A stretch of DNA of 64,000 nucleotides from Symsagittifera roscoffensis (lineage: Eukaryota; Xenacoelomorpha; Acoela; Convolutidae): assembly GCF_963678635.1 (NCBI RefSeq), contig NC_087062.1, positions 83,910,012 through 83,974,011 of the forward strand, written 5' to 3'. The position numbers and the translations under genes are program-made. The notes under the pieces were generated by a model. The model made no database searches and had not been told where the DNA came from. It worked only from the letters and a program-made list of their open reading frames with translations. Positions 11,825-23,129 of the stretch are shown here, piece by piece (position 1 is the first letter of the stretch; each line of letters begins with the position of its first letter).

Positions 11825-13480
11825 TAAAATTCAACAAAAACCTTGCTGCAAAAAATTGCCTGCCATGCTAAAAAGTATTTCACGATCAAGAGAAAATCAA
11901 ATGCAAACGAACTAGAAAGTTGAGAACATAATGAAGCCTAGATCCGTATGACCGTATGACATCAACTACTATTTTCTAAAATAAAATTCAGCCTGTACGT
12001 TCTAAATTGTACACCGCGCTTTTTTGACATATTTTGATTTGCCAAATTTTTCTGGAAATCCGAAAAGTTGACTTTCCCAAAAATTTTAACAAACACAAAG
12101 ATGGTAGCAAAATACCGTGCTAAGCTTAGACCAATTCTTTCATTGCTAGTCTTCAGCAAATTTTCTGAGAAACAATTTTTTTAAATATGTTGAACAATTT
12201 TTTTCACAAGTGTAATGTATTCAGTCGAAATAAAGTTGAAGTTAGAAGAACACCTGTTACTAGAGATGCTAGTAGAACGCTGATTGAAAAATTTGGGTTT
12301 AATTAGAATGATCAAGACATTTCAACCCAGGGCTTTATCCTAGACCCGATAGAAGCTTTGGTGCGGACGACCCCGGTATTTTGCTGGATTAAAGCAAGTG
12401 ATATGGACTTCGGAGGCCCATTTTTCTTTTATTAGAGTAGTTTTAAGCAAACAAAAAACAAGATGTATACATCTCAAGATTTAAATCAGAAGTTGAAGAA
12501 TTACTTTTTGGTGTCTCATCATTATTGGGAACATTTCTGTTCATATTACGTATTAAAGATATCAAAAACAGCGATATACCTTAAAAAATGCGGATAAATA
12601 CATTCATAAAAAAAAGATTTTTCTTTTAAAAGTTTAAAAATACATCACCAAGAAATCATTAAATCAGCAAAAACAAACACAGAGAAAAAGTAAATATACG
12701 TTTTCTGCAAAAAGTCACCTGCCGAATTTCTACAAATACCACATCAATGGAAAATTTTTCAAATACCTATTTAGATAAAAAAACAGCGATTGAACAACAG
12801 AAACATTTTTAGAAAAACTGAAGCCAAAACTCTGGGCCTACTGAAAAAAGTTTGACAAAAAATTCAGTTTTTTTTGTCATAAGAAACGTTTTTTTAGCCA
12901 ACTTCAAGAATTGGAGCCTTCGTTTACGCATCAACTGATAAAATGAATGATAAATATAGAAAAAGAAACAAATCAAGATTTAAACAACTTCAACTCTCAA
13001 TTTTTCGATAACTTTACTAAGCTAATCGTGACCTGATAACCTAAGTGTTTTTTTTAGTTAAAGTATTGTATGCTGCAATTGCTTTCTTATTTAAACTCTA
13101 TTTTTCTAATAGGTGAAATTTTTTCCACTTCTATTTTTTGTGAGCAAGTTGGACTGGAATGTCTTACCAAGTTTTGTTCCCTATTTACAAGGTACTCATA
13201 AAACGTGTTCGTGATTCTTGCTCTGAAACTCCTGAAAACAGGCTAAAAACAACCTAAGTGAATATTTGCTAAAGAAACCTTCATTTGTATTTTTTTTAAT
13301 GTAATGACTTCACTTGGAAACAGTTTGTTCTTACTATGAATATTATGATTTTGATTTTTACAATTATTCTTTTCATTTATATGTTGAGTTCCGCTGTCAC
13401 TTTAACCTTTCTATAAAGGGTCTGAAAGTTATTAAACTACTACTGTTTCAATTCACCAACAAAACTAAACGCAAAATTTT
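11825..13480. other. AT-rich non-coding DNA
   Basis: No gene, RNA or clear repeat structure was recognised. Confidence 0.4.
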
Positions 13481-16070
13481 TGATCTAATTGATCACTATC
13501 GGCAATCTGGGGTCGGTCCTCGGATTTCGGATTCGAGATCTCTGCAAAAGGTGCTCGGATTCTGGTAAGTTCCGTTATCAGCGAAAACACACATTTTATT
13601 CCATGAAAAATGTTGAAGCAAACGAACAGAATCGGTACTTTAAGCACTAATTAGGTACACCGGTAAATCAGCATTACTCTCATTTTATCGCAGTAAATAT
13701 TGCCAGAAAGTGATTGTTTTCCAATTTTAATTTTTTGACTTTCCATAACAGTCAAAATGAGATCATGCGCTTGAATTTAAAATCCAATTTTTAAATATTT
13801 GAAATAGTTTGTTTTTTACGCACCTTTGTTTGTTTTGTTTTTAAATTTGTTTGTAATTTTGGTTGAATATTGTTTTGAGGGCAATTGAATCATATGTCGT
13901 TTTTTCTCATATCTGACTATAGATGACCACTGTCACAAAAAACGGTCTTGTCCTACCTTTTTCTAATTCATGCGGTTGCTTACTAATTTGAAAACAAGGT
14001 TATCATCTTCCTAAAATGTTGTGCACGTCGGCTGACATTTCTTGTCGGCTTTGTCGTGTTTTGGCCACAGGCTGTTTCGCTTTGGCGGCTGAACTCAATT
14101 TCTTTCAATTGCTCTTCCCCAATTAGTGTTTGAACGACTTCACATTTGTTAGACTTCGCGCCTTGTCGTTTTGCTCATTTTGCTAATAAACTTTCAGGTA
14201 ACTGGGGTCGGTCATTTTGGAGTTCACCTCTCTGATTTATGGGCTACTTGCTCGATTTCGGCTATCTGGGTTCAGTCTGTGGGTTTCTACGTGTGGTCAC
14301 TAGAAGTTGTGATTATCGATAGTTTCCGTTATCTTGGATCTTGGTTTTGAGTTCGCTAGAAATTGTTCTTCACTAGAAATTGTGCCCGTCAATGTGTTGA
14401 TTTTCAATCAGATAAACGAAAAATTGATCAAAACACAAAAAAAAATATGAAACGCCGATTAGAAATAGATAAGTTTTCGAGGAATGCAAACTATTGGTTC
14501 TGTGATGAACTTTCGAAAAATAAACCCACTAAATGACCAGAGAGCATTAGCATATGAATCATAATTGCAGTCATGTTTTAAGCAACAATGTTCTAAGGAA
14601 ATATAACGTAAAAAGATTTAGGGATCTCTGAAGACCTATTACAAACTTGAAAATTTCAAACTTGAAAATTTCAATTTCATTTTGTATTAATTGCTAAAAA
14701 ATAGCTGAGCAGCCAATTTGTTTGCAAATTTAGCACACGATGTCTGAATTCAGTGATTTAGATCCAAGGAAAATGAAGACACGAAGTAACAAAAGCCTTA
14801 TTATTGCTTTAAGAAATGAACAAACTAATTAAGAGCAATTATATATCTATCCCTATGAACAAAGCAGTATGTGAAAACAAATATCCTAGCTGCTTAAGAA
14901 TTTGGAAATCTCCAAAGACAAAGTAATCAAATTTAGACCACTGAAAAATTGTAACTTGATGTGGTTATGTGAAACCAATGTTGCCCGTGTGTGCTCGTGT
15001 TAGGCTATCAAGGTTCGGTCCTCAGAGTGCAGATTGATGATCTATTTTGTCAATCGACGTCAATCGAAGTTGTTATTTTTTATAGTTTTATTTTTCTTCG
15101 ATCTCGGGTTTAAAATCACTAGGAATTATGTGAGCAGCCATAATTCATTTTTACTTTTTTTAAACACGATTATGAAAACAAACGGAATCGGTAAATTATG
15201 AATTACTTTAGTGAATCAGTCAATCAGCACAATTCTACTGCAGTCGTGGAGGCTAAAGTCGTCTACTCCGACAAATACTTTTAATAAGATATACAAAAAT
15301 TTGATCCAAAAGCGGAAAAATAAACATTATAAGCCAATTAGAAAAGCAAAAATCTTTGATGGGATCAAACGATTGGTTCAGGGATGAATTCTCAAAGGTC
15401 CCAAACTACAGTTGGAGTCTTCTGAATAAAAGCAAAGAAGCATATTTTGATAAATTATTTGCAAATTTTCAGAAAACAATTGATTCGATTAAAAAAAAGT
15501 TGATCAAAACTGCACGTAATGAAAAATTTTACCTTACTAGTACAGACTAGATACACCCACTGAAAACAAAATAACTCTTTTTGTAACTTGGATAAGAAAC
15601 CAAAAGGAATCGGTAAGTTACGAAATACTTGAATAAATTGGTAAATCAGCCCTAATCGGTATTTGTAACACAACAGTTTTTTGCAGAAACCACTGTAGAG
15701 ACCCTTAATATGTCAACATATCCTACAAATCTGTTTCTATTGGGTAAACAAAGCATTGATCAAAAGACGGAACAAAAAACATTATACACCGACCAGAAAC
15801 AGATAATTTTTTGATGCAAGCAATCAATTGGCCCAAGGATGATTTTGCGAAAAACAGGCTCAATAAATCACCAGAGCATAAAAAAACCGAATTAAACGTG
15901 GAGTCTATTCCTTGAAAGTACAGCAGCATAATACGATAAAAAATTCAAAATTTTGAGAAAAATTCGTTCTGATTGAAGAAAAAACTGGGTGACATGTCTA
16001 AAAGCGCACGTAAAAAAACTGCTGCTGTAGAACGAATACATCCACTGAAAACAAAATAGTTTATGCAAAA
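13480..16070. repeat. Degenerate dispersed repeat copies
   Basis: A motif resembling AACAGAATCGGTA followed by AATTGGTAAATCAGC recurs at about 13628, 15190 and 15610, with a further trace at 17975. A GGGGTCGGTCCTCGGATT-like motif recurs at 13510, 14205 and 15010. The copies are spaced irregularly and diverged, so the unit cannot be defined. No gene was recognised. Confidence 0.45.
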
Positions 16071-17299
16071 AATATTAAACTAGAACTAATTGGTCGCAAT
16101 GCCAAAACAATTTTCCTAGAATTTAATAAATTCCTCGCCAAAATGAAAAACAACTTGTTTTTGGGAAAAAAGCTAAGAACATTAAACAGATTATAAGGAA
16201 CTATCAATCACCTGAAGATATCATTCCTCATTTTGCATCAATCGAAAAAATTTAGCTGAACAGTTAAACTGTCTGTAAGTTTTGCGCATATTTAATTAAT
16301 TGAACACAATGTCTGATTTCTGCGACCTAGTTCTAAGGAGAGTCGAGACACCAAGGAAAAAACAACTTTGATAAAGAAAACTTCAACTCGTTAGAAGCAA
16401 GTGAAATTTTATCATTATCGAAACAGCAATATATGAACACAAATTTCCTTGCTGCTCAAGGAAAGGTAAAATTTAAAAGACAAAGTTTTACAAATTTAGA
16501 CCAAAAAATTAAATTTGAAAATGCTTACTATAAACGAATAATTAGTTTTTACAGAAAGATAAAATCTTAGCTTAGTTTTTTTTGTTTTTTTTGCAGTAGA
16601 CAAAGCACATTTGAAGCATTGATTGTTTTAATTGAAAGTCATATGTAACTTTGTATAACAAAGGTATAATGTACCAAATAATGAGTAATGTTTCAACCGC
16701 TTCTGTCACCGTTGGCTATTTAGTTGTAGTTTAAAAAATGTAGATTAAAGGGAACCTCTAAAAAACTGGTTGGAATAGATCATACACTTCGACTCGCATT
16801 AGTAGTAGTAGGGAACTTGGTATCGATTTCAAAACCTATCACTTATGGAGTTCCACAAAGTTCAGTTTTGAGGCCTCTTTTATAAGAGATCTGTCAAACG
16901 TTTTTGTTAACTCAAAAATAGCGTTAAATTCATATTTGTTAATCAAGTTGTGGAAATGACCGCAAACGCTTTTCGCTTCTATCTGGATAACAAAATGAGC
17001 TTGGGTATTAAAAAACTTTTAACAACTATTTCAAAATGCGTCCATAATATACATTTTGCGTCTGATGTTTACTGAAAACCAACTTTAAGTTTTTTTGAAA
17101 ATGTTTATTAAACAAAGAAAAAAAACTATACTTGTATATGGAACTACTAATAAAAAACTGGTAAAATTGGAAAAAAACTGATAACTTGCAGGTACTTCAA
17201 TTTGCAAAAAACAGAGTGTCAGAAAATTAAAAAAGTTTTAGGGTCTATTTCGTTAGGTAGTTTTATGTTCATGAATTACTAAATTTAGTGACTAAAAAA

Positions 17300-17710
17300 A
17301 CAAGGATAACCGGAATGTTCCGACACATAGTCTTAAAATATTACAAAAAAAATTTGTCAAATTATTGTAGTTTTCTTTTGGCGTGATCTAAAAAAAGAAG
17401 CTGAAAAATCCTGGGGATTAAGTTTATTCGCCAACCATACTAAATTTAGCAAATTGAGAAACAATTTTTGTAGAAAAATTACTAGTATAACGAAAAAAAT
17501 AAAATCAAAGGGAAATTTTCAAAAAACTAAGTTTAAAATTTTAGTATAACCTTTTGTAAGCTTTTAAACAATTACAATGAGACTTCTCGCTCGCTTTAAT
17601 CGCTCGAAACAAAACGAAAAATCGGAAAAATTGCTCGAAACAAAACGAAAAATTTCAAACGAGTTTTTTCTCGACACCGAGCAAATTTTTTTGAACTTTT
17701 TAGATGTGAG
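17300..17710. repeat. Dispersed repeat, partner at 47790-48240
   Basis: Shared blocks in the same order: AATGTTCCGACA, CAAATTATTGTAG/CG, GGCGTGAT, a GCTGAAAA stretch, and the TTTA.TCGCTCGAAA.AA.ACGAAAAATC segment near 17597 and 48163. Both copies lie near a copy of the CGAGGCCAAAC element, so the two loci may share a longer composite repeat. Confidence 0.6.
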
Positions 17711-18119
17711 TCAAAGAACGACTGTAATATGAAATATCAAAAGCAGCCTCCCTGCAGCCTCCCTGCCTCCCTGCCTATTAAATAATAAGATAATCAGCAA
17801 TCAAGAAACGATCATTGAGCACCGATCATGTTAAAAACAAACGTAAATTCTAGTTACAAAATACAGAACAAATGACGAGCCACAAAAAGAAAAAACTCAA
17901 AAACAAGTTGGTTCATGATTTAATAATCATTTCAATGCATAAGATATTCAGCTCAATTATTCCAGTAAAAACAAAACAGAATCGGTTTTAAATTCACGAA
18001 ATATGGTCCAAATATTGTGACTACATTAAACGTATCAAGCCAAAATAGTGGAGTTGATCATGCGCTGATTTATGATTTTTCTAAATTCATTTCACGCGGT
18101 TGAATTGACAGAAACATTA

Positions 18120-18313
18120 CGAGGCCAAACGGTGCATTTTGTGCATTGTAAAGGGATTCTGCAACAAGGATGCTCCCTTTGTTCTCCTTTTGTTCTTTCC
18201 TTCTCTTTGATCATTCCGACAAAATTTTAACATGTTTAAAGACTTGTCTTTGGAATCAAATAACATACAGACACAAAAAATTGTGCTCCTATCCACTGCA
18301 CAGTTTGGCCTCG
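18120..18313. mobile_element. MITE with CGAGGCCAAAC terminal repeats (194 bp)
   Basis: The left end CGAGGCCAAACGGTGCA and the right end TGCACAGTTTGGCCTCG are inverted repeats with one mismatch. Both ends are flanked by TA (CATTA / TAATG), the target site of Tc1/mariner-type elements. A second copy is at 47491-47680. No coding capacity. Confidence 0.7.
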
Positions 18314-18409
18314 TAATGAACTCAATTGCAAACCAATTTTGAACCAATTAAAATATTAGCATTTTATGTTCTGTCAGGTTCGGCTCAAATAGGAGTCTCA
18401 AATGCAACG

Positions 18410-18482
18410 ACTTAGGTGAGAATCGAACCCACGGAACTCACTGTGTATACGCTGGGCTATATAGCTGGTATTGCTACGCAAC
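18410..18482 (-). repeat. tRNA-derived SINE head
   Basis: On the minus strand TAGCCCAGCGTA resembles a pol III A box and GGGTTCGATTC a B box, about 35 bp apart as in a tRNA. The acceptor stem does not pair, so it is a SINE or tRNA pseudogene and not a working tRNA. Confidence 0.5.
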
Positions 18483-18483
18483 T

Positions 18484-19234
18484 ATACTGATTTTATACTA
18501 TACTTTAATGCTATGTAGCATTAACATAAGAGAAAAAGTTATTCGAGGGTTTATGGAATTGTGAAGCAATTAATTAAATGCAGTTCTGCATCGCGTAAGG
18601 AAAATATACGCTTGGCATTATGAGTATTCAAAGCATTTTTTTTGGTAGTGAGAACTTCCACCGTTTTTTTGTTGTTGTTTGCTTATGAAGAAATCGCTTT
18701 TTAGGCAGCTTACTGACATTTTGCTGTTTTGCCAATATCTGTTTTAAGAATTGTGTTAATCTGGAAAACAGGTATCAGGATAACAAACTTGATATTTATT
18801 ATTAGCTTACGTTTCATTTTACCTTCAATGCTTTGTAGCGTTAACAGGGGGATGGAGGTGTAACAGATTGATGAAACGATTTTTTAAATGGACTTTCTCC
18901 TGCATACCCTCGTAAACGTTCAATATCAGGTTTTAAAAGGTGTATCGAGGAAAAATAGAATAATATTTTTTAGTTTTTTTCAATCACACGTTATGTTGCA
19001 GTTTCGAACATCAAAAGTCATATTAATAGAGTTTCAGAAATTGAACTTTGGAGCAATTTTGATGTGGGAACTGGAAAAAAAAAACAAATCATTTCTGCAT
19101 TGCCCGATAGTTTTAAATTTACAGACATTTAAGTTATTCAAATTCAAACTGAATTGCAGCTGTACGGGATTTTAATCATCCCCCCTTCTCTTTAGGTCAG
19201 TTGATATCGGTGTCAAAGGTGCTCAAAAAATGGC
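18484..19234. other. AT-rich non-coding DNA
   Basis: Nothing recognised before the first GGCTCTTTTTCC MITE. Confidence 0.4.
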
Positions 19235-19441
19235 GGCTCTTTTTCCGTTCTACCCCCACATGCTAAATTTAAAACATTTACAATTTAATTGATTGTTCAT
19301 TTCGTCTGATTGTTATAAAAATTGACATGCAGACTAATTGGGCCATGAAAAACATATTTGATCTTCATACTTAACCTTATGAAATCAATATTTACACCAT
19401 AAAACTGATACTTCTGCGCGGTGGGGAGAGGGGAAAGAGCC
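19235..19441. mobile_element. MITE, GGCTCTTTTTCC family, copy 1 (207 bp)
   Basis: Starts GGCTCTTTTTCC and ends GGGGAAAGAGCC in inverted orientation. It is flanked on both sides by the identical 8-bp AAAATGGC (19227-19234 and 19442-19449), which fits a target-site duplication. An 8-bp duplication points to hAT, P or Merlin-type transposases. Confidence 0.85.
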
Positions 19442-19568
19442 AAAATGGCCAGCCAAAAAAGGGAGTCCAAAAAAAAGAAACTTTGGGTTGTGACGGAGTC
19501 CATATTCCCGAGGAGGCTTCATGGTATCCTGGCAATCCCGTTTTTTGTAAATTACTTAGAGCAACTTT

Positions 19569-19804
19569 GGCCCTTTTCCAGTCCCCCCTTTGATTTTTTC
19601 GGAAATTTAATATATGAAAATTTATTTAAGATGACTTTTCATGTTAAAACGTGTCAGCATTAAACATGTTGCATTAAAACGTGTCAGCGTGAACAAGTGA
19701 ACAAATTCTCACAACATTTCATGCATGCGAAATGCCGTGTGAACAAATTTTGAACAGCTTTATTTTGAAATTTTACGAGGGGGGTGGGAAACTGGAAAGG
19801 AGCC
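19569..19804. mobile_element. MITE, GGCTCTTTTTCC family, copy 2
   Basis: Left end GGCCCTTTTCCAG, right end CTGGAAAGGAGCC. The flanks GCAACTTT and CAAACTTT agree at six of eight positions, as expected for an old target duplication. Confidence 0.65.
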
Positions 19805-19843
19805 CAAACTTTTGTCTGGGTGAAGTAGCTTGAAGGATTCGTT

Positions 19844-20060
19844 GGCTCTTTTCAACTCCCCCAACCTATTAGTTTCAATTTTGAAAAGCTTATTTAACGT
19901 ATTCATTTTGCAATGAAATTTGGCATGGTGAACAAACTGACAACTGTAAACAGATTTGTTCTTCATGTTTCACATCGTAACATCACGCATTTAGCCGTAA
20001 TAACCCGTAAAACAAACAAAGAAATCTATTTTTTGAAAAGTGGTGGAGTGAAAAAGATCC
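19844..20060. mobile_element. MITE, GGCTCTTTTTCC family, copy 3 (217 bp)
   Basis: Left end GGCTCTTTTCAACTCCCCC, right end GGTGGAGTGAAAAAGATCC, flanked by perfect 8-bp repeats GATTCGTT (19836-19843 and 20061-20068). It lies just upstream of a candidate zinc-finger gene exon. Confidence 0.85.
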
Positions 20061-20203
20061 GATTCGTTTATTTGCACGTGCCAAAGTAGTTTGTCAGATA
20101 AGTGAAAAAAAAAATCATTTTACCGAAGCATCGTCGCCTTTACACTTGATCCTACACGTGATACACTCACAAACTGAACTGCCGAACCAAAGCAAGTTTT
20201 TAG

Positions 20204-20403
20204 ATCGGCTTAGTAAGCCCAACTCAGAGATTCACAATTGCGCCCACTCGGAATAACCAGGAAAAGATGCAGCGGAAGGACAGCAAGGACCTCAATCCTG
20301 GCAACATGTTCCGCTCCTGGAAGGCACGCAAGACGCGCCACCCCATAGACCACTTGGGTCGCTCCGTCGCCCTCGACCGCAACCTCACTCCGCCCTTTGG
20401 CAA
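20204..20403 (+). CDS. Candidate exon 1 of an unidentified Cys/His-rich gene (hypothetical)
   Basis: After the acceptor-like TTTTTAG, a frame of about 66 codons stays open with clearly higher GC at third positions than its surroundings. It encodes a basic, hydrophilic segment (for example KDSKDLNPGNMFRSWKARK). The 3' boundary is uncertain; the nearest GT (CAA|GTTGG) is weak. It resembles no family I can name. Its base composition and its position 5' of the zinc-finger exons suggest it belongs to the same gene. Confidence 0.4.
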
Positions 20404-20915
20404 GTTGGAAATTTTTGAACCCACTAGAAGTATTTAGCTCAATAACCACCATGTAAAGTAAATTCGGGTCTTTTAAATGATAGCCAATACCCCAACACCC
20501 AATTTTTGTCACTGGGGGGGGGGGCTATATTGTGGAAGAACGAACAAATTAGAATCCCACCACACTTTAGTTTCGCTATCATGGGAGGGGGCTATATTGT
20601 GCTGGGTTGGGGGGCTATAATGGGGAAGACCCGTAAGTTCAACTCAATCATTCCCCTCCCCCATATGCGGTTTTTCACATGTACAATTTTCTTTTCCACA
20701 TTGTACAGTTATGATGAAATTGGCATATGGTCAAATAACTCAAACCTAAAAATATTAGGTTTTCAAACTAAATTCTGTTCTCTTCCAGTTTTCCACCCCC
20801 TAATAAAATTACAAAATCAAATCGTTGATCAAATAGGAAAAAGAGCTAATTGGTTTTCTGGAAAAATCAAAGAGGGCGAATTGAAAAGAGCCTAAACTCT
20901 TACTGATTTTTCAAG
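20404..20915. other. Putative intron with G/C-tract repeats
   Basis: Contains GGGGGGCTATATTGTG twice (20516 and 20586) and, near the end, AATTGAAAAGAGCC at about 20880, a right end of the GGCTCTTTTTCC family without a clear left end. Confidence 0.4.
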
Positions 20916-21090
20916 GTCGCACCAGTCATCAGGATCCACAGAAAAGCGGCAATGTGCAGTACCCCGAGGGAAGTACCTTTGGACCCCTGAGGAGTTCCGG
21001 CTGGAGCAAACCCCAGAGATGTCCCCTCTGTGCGATCGGAGTTGTGGAGGCACAGGAGTACAAGGGCTGTTTCCACACAACCACCTGCCC
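20916..21090 (+). CDS. Candidate exon 2 with a Cys-rich finger (hypothetical)
   Basis: Follows a TTTTTCAAG acceptor. In the frame starting with its third base, it reads through a hydrophilic stretch to CPLC, then about 15 residues on GCFHTTTCPH, a pattern of paired Cys and Cys/His that could bind one zinc. Codon composition matches the exons at 22.2 and 22.9 kb. The 3' limit is unclear: the frame runs on to a stop at 21136, and GGGCTGTTTCC at 21064 may be the degraded left end of another MITE. Function unknown. Confidence 0.4.
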
Positions 21091-21277
21091 CCACCCCCAC
21101 CAAATTTATAATTTGTGTTGGAATATGATTTGCTGAAGGCTATTGTTAAAGCAAGGATAGCCGTGAAAGGAGAAACAAGACAAGCTTGTAACAATCGAAC
21201 AATGTGATCAACAAATTTACTTGTAAAACTTTGCTGGTGGGGGAAAAGGAAAAGAGCCCAGAAATCTACAATTATTG

Positions 21278-21483
21278 GGCTCTGTTTCCTCCCCCCTTCA
21301 CCGCACATATGCATCAATATTATGTTGTAACGAGTGATTTGATTTACCAGGGTAAGTATGAAGACCAAATATGTTTGCCTTAGCCTAATTAGTCCGCATA
21401 CCAATTTTTGTAACAATCCGATAATGTGAACAAAACTTTACTAGTAAAGTTTCGTTAGTGGGGGAGGGGGAGGAAAAAGAGCC
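21278..21483. mobile_element. MITE, GGCTCTTTTTCC family, copy 4 (206 bp)
   Basis: Left end GGCTCTGTTTCCTCCCCCC, right end GGGGGAGGAAAAAGAGCC. The flanks AATTATTG and AATTAATG differ at one of eight positions. A lone right end of the same family sits at about 21236-21258 just before it. Confidence 0.8.
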
Positions 21484-21755
21484 AATTAATGTTGCCAATT
21501 TTTCCAAAAACTGAAAAAAAGAGAAAACTTTCAGTGGTGGGAACGATTACTTTTGCTGTAAAAAGTTTTTAAAACGCGCCAGTTTTAATTGAACAGATCA
21601 AATTACGTTTTTTTATATTGCAAACTTGCAAACTGAAACTGGGGTATGCGCTCTCGTTGTGCCTTTACCATTCGGCTCCCCCTCTCGCAACAGATAGCAA
21701 TCCCCCCCCCCCCAACCCCACGCAGAATCATAGCCTGAAGGGCTTATATATTTTT

Positions 21756-22014
21756 GGCTCTTTTTCCTTCCCCCACACATGCGAAATTGTTTAAGGGAAA
21801 TTATTGTTCGCACTATCTGATTGTTGTGAAAACTCAACTCTTCTCTTTTTTCTCTCCCCCCCCCCACTTATGGTGTAACGAGGGTCTTACAAGGTTAAGT
21901 ATGAAGACCAAAAATGATTGTCATGGCCTATTTTGTTCGCATGCTAAACTTCGGATAACTTGAACAATGTTTCACTAGTAAAAATTTGCAGGTGGGGGAA
22001 AAGGAAAAAGAGCC
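21756..22014. mobile_element. MITE, GGCTCTTTTTCC family, composite copy
   Basis: Left end GGCTCTTTTTCCTTCCCCC and right end GGGGGAAAAGGAAAAAGAGCC bound 259 bp, longer than the other copies. An extra pyrimidine-rich left-end-like block sits at about 21838-21868. The outer flanks do not match. Probably two copies inserted into each other or recombined. Confidence 0.65.
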
Positions 22015-22039
22015 ACTACTCGTTACATCAAGGTGTGAG

Positions 22040-22095
22040 GTGGGGGGGGGGGGGGGGGGAGTCATGCGAGGTGGGAGGGGGGGAAGAAAAAAGAT
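22040..22095. repeat. G-rich tract
   Basis: Two runs dominated by G (about 18 and 9 consecutive G) lie just 5' of the zinc-finger exon. Similar long G runs occur at 22741-22760, 58260-58277 and 62587-62610. Such tracts can form quadruplexes and are prone to length error in assembly. Confidence 0.6.
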
Positions 22096-22160
22096 ATATA
22101 TTATGGGAAAGACTCCAGTTTTTAATTGTCATTTTGTGGGGGAATGGTTAACTGGAAAAG

Positions 22161-22376
22161 CCGAGTTGAAGTCGTACGCTGAGTTGGCCAAACACATAAT
22201 GGAGTCGCACACAGATGTGCATTGTAACAATACAGAGTTCGTGTGCACTGACAAGATGTTCCAAGTGAGCATTGAGGACAGAGACTATGACGAGTTGACA
22301 GCTGTACAACATGGCTTCTTCATGTCCTGCGAGGAGTCCTTCAGCAATGTAGTCACTCTCTACTTCCACTTTGTCG
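22161..22376 (+). CDS. Exon of an unidentified zinc-finger/TRAF-like gene
   Basis: A 72-codon stretch with coding-like composition, ending at a strong donor (GTCG|GTAAGT, phase 1). Near the start AKHIMESHTDVHC has the His spacing of a finger end. The rest (FVCTDKMFQVSIEDRDYDE, then AVQHGFFMSCEE and TLYFHFVG) has alternating strands. It loosely recalls the order found in the TRAF-like fold of Seven-in-absentia proteins, but that is only a hint. The acceptor assumed at GAAAAG|CC is poor, so the 5' boundary may be wrong. It joins in frame to 22909, which is the best evidence that it is real. Confidence 0.55.
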
Positions 22377-22908
22377 GTAAGTTAAGCTCTTTTTCCTCCC
22401 CCCCCCGCCAGCAAATTTTTACAAGTATTTTTCTGTTCATATTGTTCGGTTGTTACATGGCAGGAAGGGGGGGGGGGGTTGGAAGGAAAATAGCCGCAAA
22501 AAAAGCTTTACCACGTCCTCTTTTTTTTTACAAATTTTGGCTAGGCACTTTTCCCTTCTCTACTCCCAACCTGCAACATTTTTACAAGCGGTTTACAAAA
22601 AAAACGATTGTTCGCATTGTCCGATTGTTCTGAAAATTGTCATGCAGAATAATTAGGCCATCATAGACAAACATATTCGGTCTGCATAACCAACCTCGTA
22701 AAACCACTCGTTACACCAAAAAATTGATGCTCATGTGAGGTGGGGGAGGGGGGGGGGGGGGTTGTGGTGTAGGAAAAAGAGCAGAACTTCTGAATTGTTT
22801 CTTTTGAAATTTCGAATTTCAGCTGTTTCAATTTAAAACTTTCAAGTTTTTGGTGTATTTCAGGTGTTAAATTTGATTAGTTGATGTGCTTTGTTGTTCT
22901 GTTCATAG
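22377..22908 (+). other. Intron of the zinc-finger gene, filled with MITE pieces
   Basis: GT...AG intron of 532 bp with phase 1 on both sides. It contains a degraded GGCTCTTTTTCC-family copy (about 22540-22783, ends GGCTAGGCACTTTTCCC and GGAAAAAGAGC) and another left end at 22388, with long G runs. Confidence 0.6.
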
Positions 22909-23062
22909 ACATGCACAACCTGGAAGACCACTGTGACATCTGTGGTAAGTGGATGGCCTCCAGAAAGGGCTGCCTAATAGACCACTACCTGCTGGCACAC
23001 AACGGAAAGAACAGGCAACAACAAAAACACAATCTCTCTTTTTTTCCACTAGAATCCTTTTA
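22909..23062 (+). CDS. Exon with a C2H2-type zinc finger
   Basis: Begins after the acceptor GTTCATAG and completes the split Asp codon of the preceding exon. Residues 9 to about 31 form C-x2-C-x13-H-x4-H (CDIC ... DHYLLAH), a good C2H2 finger core. The frame then continues basic and Gln/Asn-rich to a stop at 23060-23062, making this a plausible last exon. A GTAAGT in the middle of the finger (at 22945) is a potential donor that would remove the histidines. The finger would bind zinc and probably nucleic acid or protein. Confidence 0.6.
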
Positions 23063-23129
23063 AGCACTTTTACCTTTGAAATTTACAATTATCGATTCTT
23101 AAACGTCTGGAAAAGTAATTTTGGTTGCA

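Noticed and set aside
22040-22095. Promoter-type GC box cluster
   Set aside because: Pure G runs adjoining MITE ends recur at unrelated sites, so they belong to the repeats.
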